Assembly (NCBI GenBank): GCA_009823505.1
Contig: VZQC01005882.1
Location: 281,615 to 345,614, forward strand
DNA length: 64,000 bases
Source: Rhizomys pruinosus
Lineage: Eukaryota > Chordata > Mammalia > Rodentia > Spalacidae
Reading direction: 5' to 3'
Shown: one piece after another, positions 1 through 9,859 of the stretch
Layout: every line of letters begins with the position of its first letter
Numbering within the stretch: position 1 is the first letter of the stretch
Position numbers and translations under genes: made by a program
The notes under the pieces: model-generated
Database searches by the model: none
Told to the model about the DNA's origin: nothing
Seen by the model: only the letters and a program-made list of their open reading frames with translations

Positions 1-535
1 TCCTTTGTGCAAAGACTAGGAGGTGGGGAGAACCATAGCTGGTGGAGAGTGACGGGCACTCCAGGAACCCAGAGCTGCCAGCCACAGGGCTTGTGATGGG
101 AGAATAATAGCCATATCTGGGGAACAGAAGGGAGCCATTGTGGCCAGAGTGGACTGGACAAGGAGTGGGAGATAAGATTAGAGAGCAGGTGGGACTGGAG
201 AGGAGGCTGAAAGAGGAGTGGGTAGATCATAAACTTGTGAGCCACTGAAAGGATTTGGGGTTTGTCCTGCATGGAATATAAACCAGAGGAATTGTGTGAT
301 CTGTTTTCTATTTTTAAAGGCTACAAGTATCTATATTGGGAATAGACAGACTTGGGAGACTATCAAGAATCAAAGCATGGAGGACTCTCAGGAAGTTATT
401 AGAGAAATCTTGGCTAGCATGTAGGGCTCATTGAGCCAGAATGATAGCAGTGAAGAAGGTGAAGAGAAAGCCAAGTTCTGGGACTGTTTGATAATTGAGC
501 CAATAGATTTCCTGAAGGATTGGATATGAGATGGG
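1..535 (-). repeat. Old L2-like interspersed repeat, antisense (copy A part)
   Basis: The text resembles a widespread ancient mammalian repeat: phrases equivalent to 'gccagagtggactgga', 'ggaggctgaaagaggagtgg', 'atttcctgaaggattggatatg'. In copy B the same repeat continues leftward to about 11235, where it shows the 'cattcactgagcacctactaag' type start seen at antisense L2 3' ends. The family name is tentative. Confidence 0.5.
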
Positions 536-962
536 AAATAAAAACACATACCTTCATTTATTCATTCACTCTTTATTCCTCAGTCACCTATTAATCTACA
601 AGCAGCACCTGGACCTTTTGTGCATGGATTGCACTTACACTGACAGTGTAGAGGAATGTAGTCTTAGCTTCAGATCTCCAAGTGTCTAAGACTGTGAGAA
701 TAGACACGTGGCAGTAAAGAGAGAATGAACAATTCTCCTTAGAGAGTTGGAAGTTTAGATGCAGAGGAGAGAAGATATACTCAGATTAGATCTCAAAGAA
801 GAAATGGACACTTGTCAGTTGAAGTTTATGAGTTTCCTCTACAAAGGTCAAGGTAGACAAATAGGAGGAGACTGTTACACGAATCTGAGAAACAAGAGTA
901 GTCCCATGTGTGGTGGGTATAGGGTTCTAAGTGGGAACATTGATCCAAGAGTCCGGAGAAAA
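536..962. other. Unassigned stretch inside duplication copy A
   Basis: No gene or clear repeat is seen between the old repeat and the B2. A 76-codon frame (759-989) reads on into the B2 head and is also present in copy B; it has no recognisable domain and I do not call it coding. Confidence 0.5.
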
Positions 963-1119
963 GGACTGGAGGGATCACTCAGTGGTTAAGAGCATTGACT
1001 GCTCTTACAGAGGACCGGGGTTTGGTTTCCTGTCCCCATATGACAGCTCACAACCTTCCATAACTCCAGGTTCAGGGGATCTGATGACATCTTCTGGCCT
1101 CCGCAGGCAATCGTGCACA

Positions 1120-1198
<79 letters not shown>

Positions 1199-1233
1199 CT
1201 ATAATATAAATAAATAATAAATAAATAAATCTT
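963..1233 (+). mobile_element. B2 SINE with long CA tract
   Basis: A tRNA-like head (actggagggatcactcagtgg, then ttaagagcattgactgctct) is followed by the B2 body and a CA dinucleotide tract of about 70 bases (1124-1196), then an AAATAAAT-type tail. B2 is a pol III-transcribed SINE mobilised by L1. The single 'aactccaggttcagggg' body makes it an older type than the 17-bp-duplicated copies elsewhere in the window. Confidence 0.88.
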
Positions 1234-1390
1234 TTTTTTGTAATTGTTATACAGCTTTTAATTAAAGCTAATGTGGACAACAGCAATTTATATCACCAAC
1301 TAACTCAGATGCATTACCGTTTTTATCAGCCTTTAAACCAATGTTGTTTAATATACACATATTTACTAAGTCCTAAAACACCATGTATCC

Positions 1391-1391
1391 N
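1391..1391. other. Ambiguous base (N), probable assembly join
   Basis: This is one of only two N bases in the window. It lies about 160 bases after the end of duplication copy A. The sequence from 1234 to 1390 has no counterpart after copy B. A single N is often a placeholder for a join of uncertain length. Confidence 0.6.
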
Positions 1392-1459
1392 TGGGTCCCA
1401 CATTTGCACAAATCAATATGAGCATCCAGTTTGTTTCAGGGACTCCAGTAATTAGAGGA

Positions 1460-1650
1460 GACATGGAGATTTATGATGGGATGCCTCTATGTAATAATCT
1501 CTCCACTGAAATGGGCAGCGGGCCCAATCTTAGCCAAAGAGCTATTGGACAATGTATTACTACTGGGTAGGCAAGGAAAAGCTGATCTTCTTTAAGGGAG
1601 TGACTCTAGATAAGTTTGAAACTGGACCCCAGTGGGTGAACTAGCACTGA
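1460..1650 (+). mobile_element. L1 3' UTR fragment, sense
   Basis: The text around 1580-1640 (gatcttctttaagggagtga, then ctctagataag and ccagtgggtgaac) matches the L1 3' UTR seen intact at 63110-63170 in this window. The fragment is diverged and lacks the A-rich end. Boundaries are approximate. Confidence 0.65.
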
Positions 1651-1748
1651 GGACATCAGGAACCAACTTGATTCATAGGCCTATCATAAATGACAAAATA
1701 GTACTCATCACATTTACCTGATATTTTAAAAAATAATTTTTGTAAATT

Positions 1749-1895
1749 GCCAGATGTGGTGGCATACTCCTTTAATCTCCAGCACTCAGGAGACAGAGGC
1801 AGGCACATCTCTGCAAGTTCTAAGCCAGCCAGCCTAGTCTATGTAGCAAGTTCCAGGACAGCTGGGGCTACAGGGAGACGCTGTCTCAAAAAAAG
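1749..1895 (+). mobile_element. B1 SINE
   Basis: A complete 7SL-derived B1: gccagatgtggtggcatact head, agcactcaggagacagaggc middle, and a gggctacagggagacgctgtctc end with an A-rich tail. It has several substitutions, so it is not among the youngest copies. It is followed closely by a second B1 in the same orientation. Confidence 0.9.
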
Positions 1896-1949
1896 GAACA
1901 AAAAATATTTATTATAAATTAAAATAAAAATATTATCAAAAACAATTAA

Positions 1950-2093
1950 GCCAGGTGTGGTGGCACACACCTTTAATCCCAGCACTCAGGAGGAAAGGAA
2001 AAGAGGTGGATCTTGAGCAGGCAGTGGTTCAAGGCAGGTCTCAGCTAGCTGGGCTACAGGGAACCCTGACTCAAAAAGAGCAAAAAAGAGTGT
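1950..2093 (+). mobile_element. B1 SINE, internally damaged
   Basis: The B1 head (gccaggtgtggtggcacaca) and tail (gggctacagggaaccctgac) are clear. The middle is rearranged: 'aggaaaggaaaagaggtgga' replaces the usual 'aggcagaggcaggtgga'. It lies about 55 bases downstream of another B1, separated by AT-rich tail sequence. Confidence 0.85.
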
Positions 2094-2289
2094 TGATTTT
2101 TATAAAAAGATTCTCTCCCCTACATCTACTTAAAGTGATGATTATAGAATAGCTTTGATTATAGTAAACATTTTTATAATAATATACAGGCACTGAGAAA
2201 ACAGTCACTCTAATAGATATGGAAATATATATTCGTTATCGTCGAGACAACCCAGCTCAGGGCCATCGTAAATGGTTTTATGGGAGACT

Positions 2290-2760
2290 TTGAGTCCCAA
2301 ATAAGCACTTGCCAAAAGACAGAGGGTGAAGTGGGAGTCTAGAAAAACATATACACAAAAAGCACAAAGGGCTTGTTAAAGGAACATTGGCTGGCCCAGT
2401 CTGCTAGAATATGCTTTGATGAGAAAAAGAAAGGAAGAAAAGAGCAGAATGAGAGATCTGAACATGGAGAATTGTTCTGGCATATTAGGAAGTTTGGACT
2501 TATATGCTTTAGAGAATGGCAAACCATGGAAGTATTTTACACAGAGAACTGACATGGTCAGCTTTTATTAAATATTACCAATATCAGTGTACATAAAAGA
2601 TGGGTAAATTGAGGGGTAACATTGGAGGTTGTGCAAATCAAAGAAAGATTAATGAAAGACAATCAGGAACGGGACCCACTGAAACTGAAAATGATAATTG
2701 TGCATGCCAAGAAATTGCTGAAATATCAAAGGTCAATCGGAGCTCACCATGGCATTACTC
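2290..2760 (-). repeat. Old L2-like repeat, antisense
   Basis: A second copy of the same ancient repeat family as 1-535, recognised by phrases such as 'gagcagaatgagagatctga', 'gagaatggcaaaccatgg' and 'agaactgacatggtcag'. It is heavily diverged and its boundaries are approximate. Confidence 0.45.
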
Positions 2761-3541
2761 ATGCCAGCTCCCCACAGATAATTAAATTGGGAGGCTTCCA
2801 ATTCTAAAATATTTGTTAAGCACCTACATTCAGGGGATAATGAAAGGATGAACGTTGCCTCCGGTGTGATACCCTGTTGGCTGGACACATGTGAGAGCCT
2901 TATCCGGGGACCTCCTGTAACATATACACCATGCTTATCTTATCCTGCCACATGGCACTTCATGATCAAGCCTTATATTTTCTGGATTTCTTTATCTTAT
3001 TGTTTTGTGTTATTTCAATGAAAGAATTATGACACTAAGGGATTCTTACTAAATGCCACGAATACCTACAAGCTATCTTGCATTCAAGATAGGAAAGACT
3101 ACTGAATTATATATTCAACTTTGAAAATGTCAGTTCCTGAAAAGCAATTTACTGTTTAAAAACATTTATTCCAGTATTGCAGATGAGCTCCAACAAAAAA
3201 AATATGCAAAAATCATCGAAGGTATTTTAAGCCATGTGCTGTCAAAATTCATTAATATTTGATAGGAATATGACCAGGGCCACCACTTGCAGTTGTGTCA
3301 CCTGGGTCAGTGGACCAGGTCCTTGCCCAAGCTGGACCTGGCGACTACAGAAGAGGTCAGCCCATCAAGTTTTGCAGTGTTCTAAAGATGAGGGCAAAGT
3401 CATCACTATGTGTTGTTAGACAATTGTCCTGTGAATTCCCCCAAATTTAAAGGTGACGTTAGTGTAGCATGTGGGTCATTTCCATTGTCCCAATGCATGT
3501 CACCCACAGGTCATTAGAGAAGATTTGAGGTTCAGTTATAA
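2761..3541. other. Repeat-poor interval, no gene seen
   Basis: About 780 bases in which I recognise neither an exon nor a repeat family. Only short frames (61 codons or fewer) occur. Confidence 0.4.
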
Positions 3542-3705
3542 AAAGCACAGCACTCGGGAGGCGAGGCAGGCGGATCTCTTGTGAGTTAAGGACCAGCCTG
3601 GTCTACAGAGCGAGTTCCAGGCCAGCCACTGGGGCTACAGGGAGAACTTATCTCAAAAACACCACACACCACAGAACACACACACACACACAACACACAC
3701 ACACA
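3542..3705 (+). mobile_element. B1 SINE, 5'-truncated, with CA-rich tail
   Basis: Begins inside B1 at 'agcacagcactcgggaggcg' and lacks the usual first ~25 bases. It continues through the tctacagagcgagttccagg motif to the tctcaaaaac end. Its tail has become a broken CA microsatellite (about 3660-3705). Confidence 0.85.
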
Positions 3706-3830
3706 AGCTAAGTCTGAATTTCTGAATCTTCGAGCCTTGTAGCTTCAAACAAGTGTCCTAATTTCTCTAGACCCATTTCTGTACAAGTATAAAAATACTT
3801 ATCTTCCTGAACTATGAAGTTTAAAGAGAT
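3706..3830 (+). mobile_element. MIR SINE fragment
   Basis: Resembles the MIR core: 'caaacaagtgtcctaatttc', then 'agacccatttctgtacaagt' and 'ataaaaatacttatcttcct' correspond to the 'ggcaagttacttaacctctc ... tcatctgtaaaatggggat' part of MIR. It is ancient, so family confidence is moderate. Confidence 0.5.
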
Positions 3831-4995
3831 ATTCAATATTTTTCTAAGGCTTGACTTCCTTCTAACCCTATTTCATGATCAACACCTTTTGATCAATAAT
3901 TTGTTTCTCTGTCTAATAAAGAGATCTAGGGTATATGTTTTCAGCAATTTTTATGAAAGACATTTATTAGGCCATAAAAAAGCAATGTTAACAGTTTTAC
4001 CCACTTGTTGGGACATGAAGTTCTAGATTCCTTTTTATGGTAAGGTTGTTTTTTCTTCTTCTTTTTTTTTTCTTTCCTGCATCAAAGTCAACTCAAATAT
4101 GGTAACAGTAAATCATTCTGACTGGGTTAATTCCTGTCCTTGTAGGTTTAGACACTCCTCAGTCCCGCTGCTCGTCTTTGAGACAGGGAATTGGCCAGCC
4201 CATCTTGAGCATCATCGCTTTGAACAGCAAGCCATTCAGGACTCTGTAATTTGATCTCTATTTTTCTTGCTTTTCAGGTCTCCCCTCCAGAGAAACCATT
4301 AGAGCTCTGCTGGTTTGTGTGGAGCAGAGGGTGACAATGGTTTTCAACTTTGTTTAACTTTCCTTCCATCTGCATTTTCCTAAAAAAAAAAAAAAAAAAA
4401 AAAAAAGTACTTGTTTCTCCTTTCATGGGAAGCCAAGTTCCACAGCTTTGTTTCTCTGTGCTTGGTCTGCCCAGACAAGCACCTCTGTTCTTCCTCTGCC
4501 CAGACCAGTGCCTCTGCTTGCCTCTTTGACCTGTCCTCATGAGTGCTGTTTGGTGGATCCAGGACAGTCATTTTGTAGGGCTCATTGAGCTTTTATCATT
4601 TCAGAAATGGTCATGGGGTGACCTCCCAAATGATAAATGCTTATTTAAAAAAAATCACCTTTAAATCCCTTCCTTGGGTAAATCTCATAAAATGCTATAG
4701 GCGCTGAGACAACTGTTGCCTCATCCTTTTTGTTTCTGGCCTGGTTCACTTTCATGAAAACCTTAGGGGACCATGGCTGTCTCTGTTTGTTGGAGGAGGC
4801 ATCTTTAATTGATACACATCATGATCTTGAAAACAGATGCCATTGGAGTGGAGAAATTTCAAGCGAGAGGTATCCTGCTTAATTGACATGGCTCCCGAAC
4901 CAGAAGTCATTTGACGCCAAGAGTGTGCATAGCAGATTAAGGTGCTGTGAATAGCTGCAATAACGTGAGGGTGCAGAGTGCAAAAGCTCTCTCAT
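3831..4995. other. Repeat-poor interval with poly(A) tract
   Basis: No gene or repeat family is recognised apart from a run of 25 A at 4382-4406. The stretch 4800-4990 is unlike any repeat I know and keeps some CpG (gacgccaag, taacgtgag, caagcgagagg). It could be conserved noncoding DNA, but conservation cannot be judged from one genome. Confidence 0.35.
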
Positions 4996-5200
4996 GGGGC
5001 TGGAGAAGTGGCTCTGGTTAAGAGGCCACTGTTGCTTGAAGATGGCTCATCTGACGAGCACTGAGCTCTGTATGGTGGCTACAATATAGTAATCTGTCAG
5101 GATCCAATATCTTCTCCTGGCCTCCATGACATTGCATGACACAGGTGCACTTATAATAGAAGCATATCATTCACACATAATAAAATTTAAAGCCAATTTA
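4996..5200 (+). mobile_element. B2 SINE, diverged
   Basis: Starts ggggctggagaagtggctct and keeps the gaggccactgttgcttg region, the ttctcctggcctccatg motif and a short A-rich end. The B-box region is heavily mutated. An antisense B2 with target-site duplication landed immediately downstream. Confidence 0.8.
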
Positions 5201-5222
5201 CATTTTCAGGAATAATTATCTT

Positions 5223-5455
5223 TCAAAAAAAATTTTTAAATTTTTATTTTTTTTTATGTGTATAATGTACTGTCTGCATGTAGGTTTGTGCACCCATGTT
5301 GGTGCAATGGCAGCGGAGGTCAGAAGAGGATGTCAGATTCCCTGGATATTGGAGTTAAAGATGGTTCTCAGCCACCATGTGGGTGCTGGGATCGAACCTG
5401 GGTCCTCTGCAAGAGCAGGTCAGTGCTCTTAACCGCTATGCTATCTTTCCAGCTC
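5223..5455 (-). mobile_element. B2 SINE with target-site duplication
   Basis: An antisense full-length B2 whose A-rich tail is read as T-rich sequence at the left. It is flanked by the 16-base duplication CAGGAATAATTATCTT at 5207-5222 and 5456-5471, so both ends of the insertion are defined. The pol III B box (ggttcgatccc in sense) is well preserved. Confidence 0.95.
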
Positions 5456-5514
5456 CAGGAATAATTATCTTGGCTTGCTTGTCAGTAGGGCACTGGGCTT
5501 TAATGCCTGTCTGG

Positions 5515-5578
5515 CAGGTGGGGGTAAAACCAATGCTAGGCAAGTGCTCTAAACTGAGCTGCATCTCTAGCTTCCCAA
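5515..5578 (-). mobile_element. ID-like tRNA-derived SINE fragment
   Basis: 'caatgctaggcaagtgctct' followed by 'aaactgagctgcatctctag' is the complement of the ID element head (gctcagtggtagagcgcttg). It is short and diverged. An older B1-dimer piece or other tRNA-like SINE is possible. Confidence 0.5.
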
Positions 5579-5933
5579 ACCCCTTCCTACACAGGGGAAA
5601 CAGGCATCAAACTCAGATGCTCAACAGTGGACAACAGCACTGCAGCTATAATTTAGTAATGTTACTTTATTATTGCAATTTTTCTGGTTTGTCTTTTGCC
5701 ATTATGGTCCCTTATGGACACATTAATTTTTCACCCATGAGGGTTATGTAAGTGTCCTTATAAAATATATTTATGTGATTAAGATGATTAAGCATTTCAA
5801 AGGAAAACATGAAAAGGCTGGCATAAGTGCTACAAACCTATATTGAAAATTCATGAAAATGATACATCTGCTTATAGTTAGAAAAATGTCAATATAGTTG
5901 AACGAATATGGCTCATTTTAAAAATGTTTTTGA
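5579..5933. other. Unassigned AT-rich interval
   Basis: No exon or repeat family is recognised between an ID-like fragment and a B1. Open frames here are short and extend into the neighbouring SINEs. Confidence 0.35.
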
Positions 5934-6085
5934 GCCGGCCAATGTGGTGCACACCTTTAAATCCAGCACTCAGGAGGCAAAGGCAAGCAGATCTCTGGTG
6001 AGTTCCAGGCCAGCCTAGTCTACATAGGGAGTTCCCGGCCAGCTGGGCGCTACAGGAAGACCCTGTCTCAAAAAAGATAAAAAAA
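5934..6085 (+). mobile_element. B1 SINE
   Basis: A full-length B1 from gccggccaatgtggtgcaca to gaccctgtctc, plus an A-rich tail. It has minor indels (tttaaatccag, tctggtgag). Confidence 0.92.
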
Positions 6086-6119
6086 AGTTTTCTGAAGTTT
6101 TTCTTTTTGTAATTCGTTG

Positions 6120-6692
6120 TTTGAGAATTCCATAATACGTGTATAAATATGTTTTGATCAAATCTACCTCTTTTCACTCCCTCCAACTTCTCCCATATCT
6201 CCAAAACCGCTTTCCGCACTGACTTCCTGTATCCTTTTCAAAAATCCACTGATCCATTTAGTGCTGCCGATGTGTGAAGGGATAGGGCACAGAGTGGAGC
6301 CAGGCCAGTCCGTCAGGGTCCGTGTCTGAAGAGCACTGACATTTTCCTTCCCCCGGCAGCTAATAGCTGCCAATAGCTCCCCAGATGGGACTTAGTGACA
6401 CCCCCATCCATCCTTGAATCCTGTTGGCCTGACCTTATTTGGACCTTGTCCCTGCAGCCACAGCTGTTGTGACTGCATGGTGCAGTGACCCTGTCACGTC
6501 TGGCAACACTGATGTGCAGCAGCCCTCCACCCCTCTCACTCTTACAATCTTGTGTCCTGTCTTCCATGATGATCTCTGAGCCTTGTGGGGAGGAGGGGAT
6601 ATGATGGGGACATCCAATTTAGGGCCAAAGGTTCCACAGTCTCTTACTGTCTACACAATGATCAGCATTGTGTAGATCATACAGTAAGAGAC
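6120..6692 (-). mobile_element. L1 3' UTR, antisense (Lx-like)
   Basis: Matches the rodent Lx-type L1 3' UTR read backwards: 'atccatttagtgctgccgat', 'gctgccaatagctcc', 'ccctgtcacgtctgg' and 'atgatctctgagccttgtgg'. Similar antisense 3' UTRs lie at 13745 and 57110. A foldback at 6639-6692 interrupts its right part. The 84- and 113-codon frames overlapping it are not coding. Confidence 0.8.
6639..6692. repeat. Imperfect palindrome (foldback)
   Basis: The arm gtctcttactgt + ctacacaatg (6639-6660) pairs with cattgtgtag (6666-6675) and acagtaagagac (6681-6692). The loop is atcag and a 5-base bulge atcat lies in the right arm, giving 22 perfectly matched pairs. Confidence 0.95.
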
Positions 6693-7714
6693 AGTCTGAT
6701 CAGCATCATTTACTACAAAAAAAATCAAACCCAGTGCCAATCTGAGCTACCCCTTTTTGAGTTGCTGGTCACTGGGGTCCCTTAGCTCTCCCCAAAGCAT
6801 TACAGATTATATTACTTCTGGGTATCCTCTAGAACTGGATAATAAAGATACCACATACTTGAGCCATGGGACATAGTAAACTCCAGCTGGTTCTGACGCA
6901 GAAGCTCATCCTACTGGCTAGCTTTCATAGGGCGAAAGGTGCTGTGCACACACTGCTGGGGGAAAAAAGTATTTCCCAATCTTACCCAGCTGTGAAAACC
7001 TGTGGACTATGTAACAATTGCCTTGGCAAGAGTATGCCCGCTGGAAGCAATAGTGGAATGAATGTTAAGGGAGTAAGCAAAGACTATTTGAATTCAATTT
7101 ATGGCCTGCTCACAAGATAAAAATTACACCTGATACTGTTAACTGGGTCATGGCTAGATAGGTGATAGGTCCTATTGAAGAACCTATGTCTATTATTCTG
7201 CTAAATGAACACAGCACTAAGCTATTTCCTAAGTACTTATCTTTATACTTATGGATGATGAATACAGCTCTCAACCTCATGAGTTTGACTCTTGATAGGG
7301 TCTGATTAGGAATCCTACTTCTACCGAGTATTTTAAATAACATCCACTTGCCACATATGTTAGTTTTTTAAACTTGCTTATTTTAAATACATTTAGTTCA
7401 AACATCCCAGAAAACATCTCATAAACGAAGACTTTGATTTACCTGTATTACATTGATTAAGCTATTGCCAATGTTAGTGCAAATGTTCTGCTGGCCAGTC
7501 CGAGTCACTGTTGGCTGGTATCTTCTGTACGAAACATGGCTTCTACCTCATCAAAAACAGTAAGAGCATACCTACATAAGATAATTTAAAAACACCAGAA
7601 TCTGACCCATCATGCACAGCCATACCTTCACAAACACATAGTTACTGTGGTTACACTTTTCTTTAAGTAGAGGACGAGATCTACTGTAAAGGATCATTTA
7701 AAAGTGAAAACAGT
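6693..7714. other. Repeat-poor interval, no gene seen
   Basis: About 1 kb with no recognised exon or repeat. The left ~90 bases may be the diverged continuation of the antisense L1. Frames up to 84 codons show no known domain. Confidence 0.35.
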
Positions 7715-7966
7715 CCGGGCGGAGAGATGGCCTAGAGGTTAAAGAGCGCCGACTGCTTCTACAGAGGACCCAGGTTCGATCCCCAGCACCCACATGGCGG
7801 CTGAGAACCGTCTGAAACTCCAATTCCAGGAGAACTCCAGTTCCAGGAATCCAACACCCTCTTCGCACCTCCGCAGCATTGTACGAAACAACGGGTGCAC
7901 AAACTACTGGTGCAGACAGTACATTCATACACACATACAGAAATAAATAAAAATTTAAAAAAAATT
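7715..7966 (+). mobile_element. B2 SINE, young subfamily with 17-bp internal duplication
   Basis: Head ggcggagagatggcctagag, intact B box (ggttcgatcccc), then two adjacent 17-base modules (aactccaattccaggag at 7816-7832 and its near-copy from 7833). It ends in the cagacagtacattcatacac motif and an A-rich tail. Near-matching flanks (aaaagtgaaaac and aaaagtaaaacg) suggest a target-site duplication. A 128-codon antisense frame here is only SINE plus CA repeat. Confidence 0.93.
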
Positions 7967-7984
7967 AAAAAGAAAAGTAAAACG

Positions 7985-8045
7985 TGCATTACAAATAAGT
8001 GCTTGACATAGTCCCTGACACAGAGTAGATGCTCAATATTGGTAG
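7985..8045 (+). mobile_element. MIR or L2 end fragment
   Basis: 'cttgacatagtccctgacac' followed by 'agagtagatgctcaatattgg' corresponds to the 'gcctggcacatagtaggcgctcaataa' end shared by MIR and L2. Too short to separate the two. Confidence 0.55.
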
Positions 8046-8093
8046 CTTTTATTTGCCTTTTTTTATTATTACCATATATCCTTTCCCAAGCTA

Positions 8094-8095
<2 letters not shown>

Positions 8096-8148
<53 letters not shown>

Positions 8149-8180
8149 ATATATATATATATATTATTATATATAATATA
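8096..8180. repeat. Compound CA/TA microsatellite
   Basis: About 50 bases of uninterrupted CA (8096-8145) pass directly into TA repeats and a TATA/TTATTATATATAA tail. In the reverse direction this creates spurious poly-Val/Cys frames. Confidence 0.97.
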
Positions 8181-8439
8181 CACCACACATATAGGTCAAT
8201 GAATTAAAAATGGAGATTTCATTTCAGTGTGGAGCTGTTTAATTATCTAAGTGTAGAAAGCATAGGAAATCCTTCACATGAAAGAAACTTAGGAAAAGAC
8301 TGTGCTAAGTTTTCCTGGCTGAGTCCGTGTGATTCCCCTCAAGGTGAACCATTAACTGCTTTCTTCATCTCCAGAAGGCTCCTCTGGACTACTTCCTGCC
8401 TCTCCCTCATCCATGTCCCACAGTTCTTACTGCATCAAC
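8181..8439. other. Unassigned interval
   Basis: No exon or repeat recognised. A 74-codon frame (8229-8453) has no recognisable domain. Confidence 0.3.
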
Positions 8440-8972
8440 CTCTGTGTTGTTAACTTTAAAAGCATCTTTCAGTGTCTCCCTGCCTATGTTCCCCCTTGCC
8501 CGTCTTGCCTCACAGTGATCTCAGTCACCTTCCCCATGTCTGCCCACGTCACTACTTTATGCTCCACAGTCTGATACCTCATATGGTTCTTTACCTCCCC
8601 CTCAAGCTGAATAACAAATTCCCATCCCCTCTCTTTGTCATTGCTCCTTTACAAACACTCTGGCCTTACTGGCAGCTCTGTGTCTGAGCTGTTCTTCTTT
8701 CCAGTCCCCTATTCCAGCTTTCATTCATCCTTCAGCACTCAGCTCATGCCTCTTTGCTCAGAACAATCTTCCCTGACCCTTGTCCAAACTTTCGGTTAGG
8801 TCAAGTTTCTTGATTGTACATTTCCTTTCCCTTTTAGCTTTATCGTGGTTAAATTTAGCAGATAATAATCGATGGGAGAAAGAGCATGCCTGGCTAGGCT
8901 CGGCATTTTCATCCCCAGTGCCCAACCATAGTGAGCCACTCAGTCAATGTTTGTTTAATGAATAATTGAAAG
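8440..8972 (+). mobile_element. L2 LINE 3' end, sense
   Basis: Characteristic L2 3' region: 'catccttcagcactcagctc', 'aacaatcttccctgaccctt', 'tttcatccccagtgcccaac' and 'tcaatgtttgtttaatgaat'. The order and spacing fit an L2 3' UTR. Frames of 71-74 codons within it are not coding. Confidence 0.7.
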
Positions 8973-9009
8973 AATCTTCTGCCCTCACCACAGTAGGGTT
9001 TTGCTTGTT

Positions 9010-9352
9010 TGTTGATTTAATTTTAAGATTGTATAACATGTATACAACATAGACATTAACATTATTATGTTTAATTTATTCACTAGTTGTGCAAGCATCA
9101 ATACTGTCTACTTCCAGAAAATTTTCATCACCCCAAAGGCAAACTTCATACTCATTAATCAGTCCCTCCCTATTTCCTAGTGCTCCCTGCCAGCCATTAA
9201 TCTGTTTTCTCTTTCCATGGATTTGCTGACTATGGGTATTTCATATTCATGGGATCATCACTCATTATCTTATAGCTGCCTATGGGAGTGTCTGCCTCTC
9301 AGTATATACCTGTGTTTATCAACATTTCTACTCATTGTTCAGCACTGTGCTG
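9010..9352 (-). mobile_element. Old L1 (L1M-type), antisense
   Basis: 'cactagttgtgcaagcatca', 'acttccagaaaattttcatc', 'catggatttgctgactatgg' and 'catattcatgggatcatcac' follow the order of an antisense old L1 3' region (cattgttgtgcaaccatcac ... tctatgaatttgactactct). It is strongly diverged. Confidence 0.65.
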
Positions 9353-9446
9353 TTCACATAGAGGGTGGGGAAAGACTTGTAGAAATTAAAACATGTATCT
9401 TTTTAACTTGACATACCAAATATATACCCAAGATGTATTTTTTTTT

Positions 9447-9594
9447 AGTCTTTTTGAACAGGGTCCTCCTGTAGCCCCAGCTGTCCTGGAACTCACTCGT
9501 AGACCAGGCTGGCCTTGAACTCACAAAGATCCCACCTGCCTCTGCCTCCTGAGTGCTAGGATTAAAGGCATGTGCCACCAACCCAGCTTTTTTT
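9447..9594 (-). mobile_element. B1 SINE with target-site duplication
   Basis: An antisense B1 from tctttttgaacagggtcctc to ccaccaacccagc. The flanking direct repeat CCCAAGATGTATTTTTTTT occurs at 9427-9445 and again from 9595, showing retroposition. A B2 lies immediately to the right, inside or next to the second target copy. Confidence 0.93.
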
Positions 9595-9605
9595 CCCAAG
9601 ATGTA

Positions 9606-9855
9606 TTTTTTTTTTAATTTTATTTATTTCCCGTATGTGTATCAATGTATTGTCTGCATAATGCAAGTTTTTGCACCCGTGACATGCAACGCTGCGGAGG
9701 TCAGAAGAGGGTGTCGGACTCCCCTGGAACTGGAGTTCTCCTTGAATTGGAGTTTCAGAAGGCTCTCGCCTCCCATGTGGGTGCTGGGGATCGAACCCGG
9801 GTCCTCGCAAGAGCGGTCGGTGCTCTTAACCGCTAGGCCATCTCTCCAGCCCCCC
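9606..9855 (-). mobile_element. B2 SINE, young subfamily, antisense
   Basis: Full-length antisense B2 with the 17-bp duplication (ctggaactggagttctcc followed by ttgaattggagtttcag). The B box is intact (ggatcgaacccgg) and the head ends ccatctctccagcccccc. Its T-rich end abuts the B1 target duplication, so this is a SINE-on-SINE cluster. Frames of 63-120 codons here are SINE sequence. Confidence 0.93.
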
Positions 9856-9859
9856 AAGT

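Larger units (their letters stand above)
1..1233 (+). repeat. Direct duplication, copy A
   Basis: This segment recurs at 11593-12826. By eye the first ~977 bases are identical at a constant offset of 11592; small indels appear only in the terminal B2 and its CA tract. The copy contains an old L2-like repeat (1-535), an unassigned stretch and a B2. It runs off the left edge of the window, so its true start is unknown. It could be a recent segmental duplication or a false duplication in the assembly. Confidence 0.9.

Noticed and set aside
986..1286. Poly-Cys/Val and Thr/His frames near 1 kb (also near 8 kb, 12.7 kb and 51.5 kb)
   Set aside because: Translations of CA/GT microsatellites.
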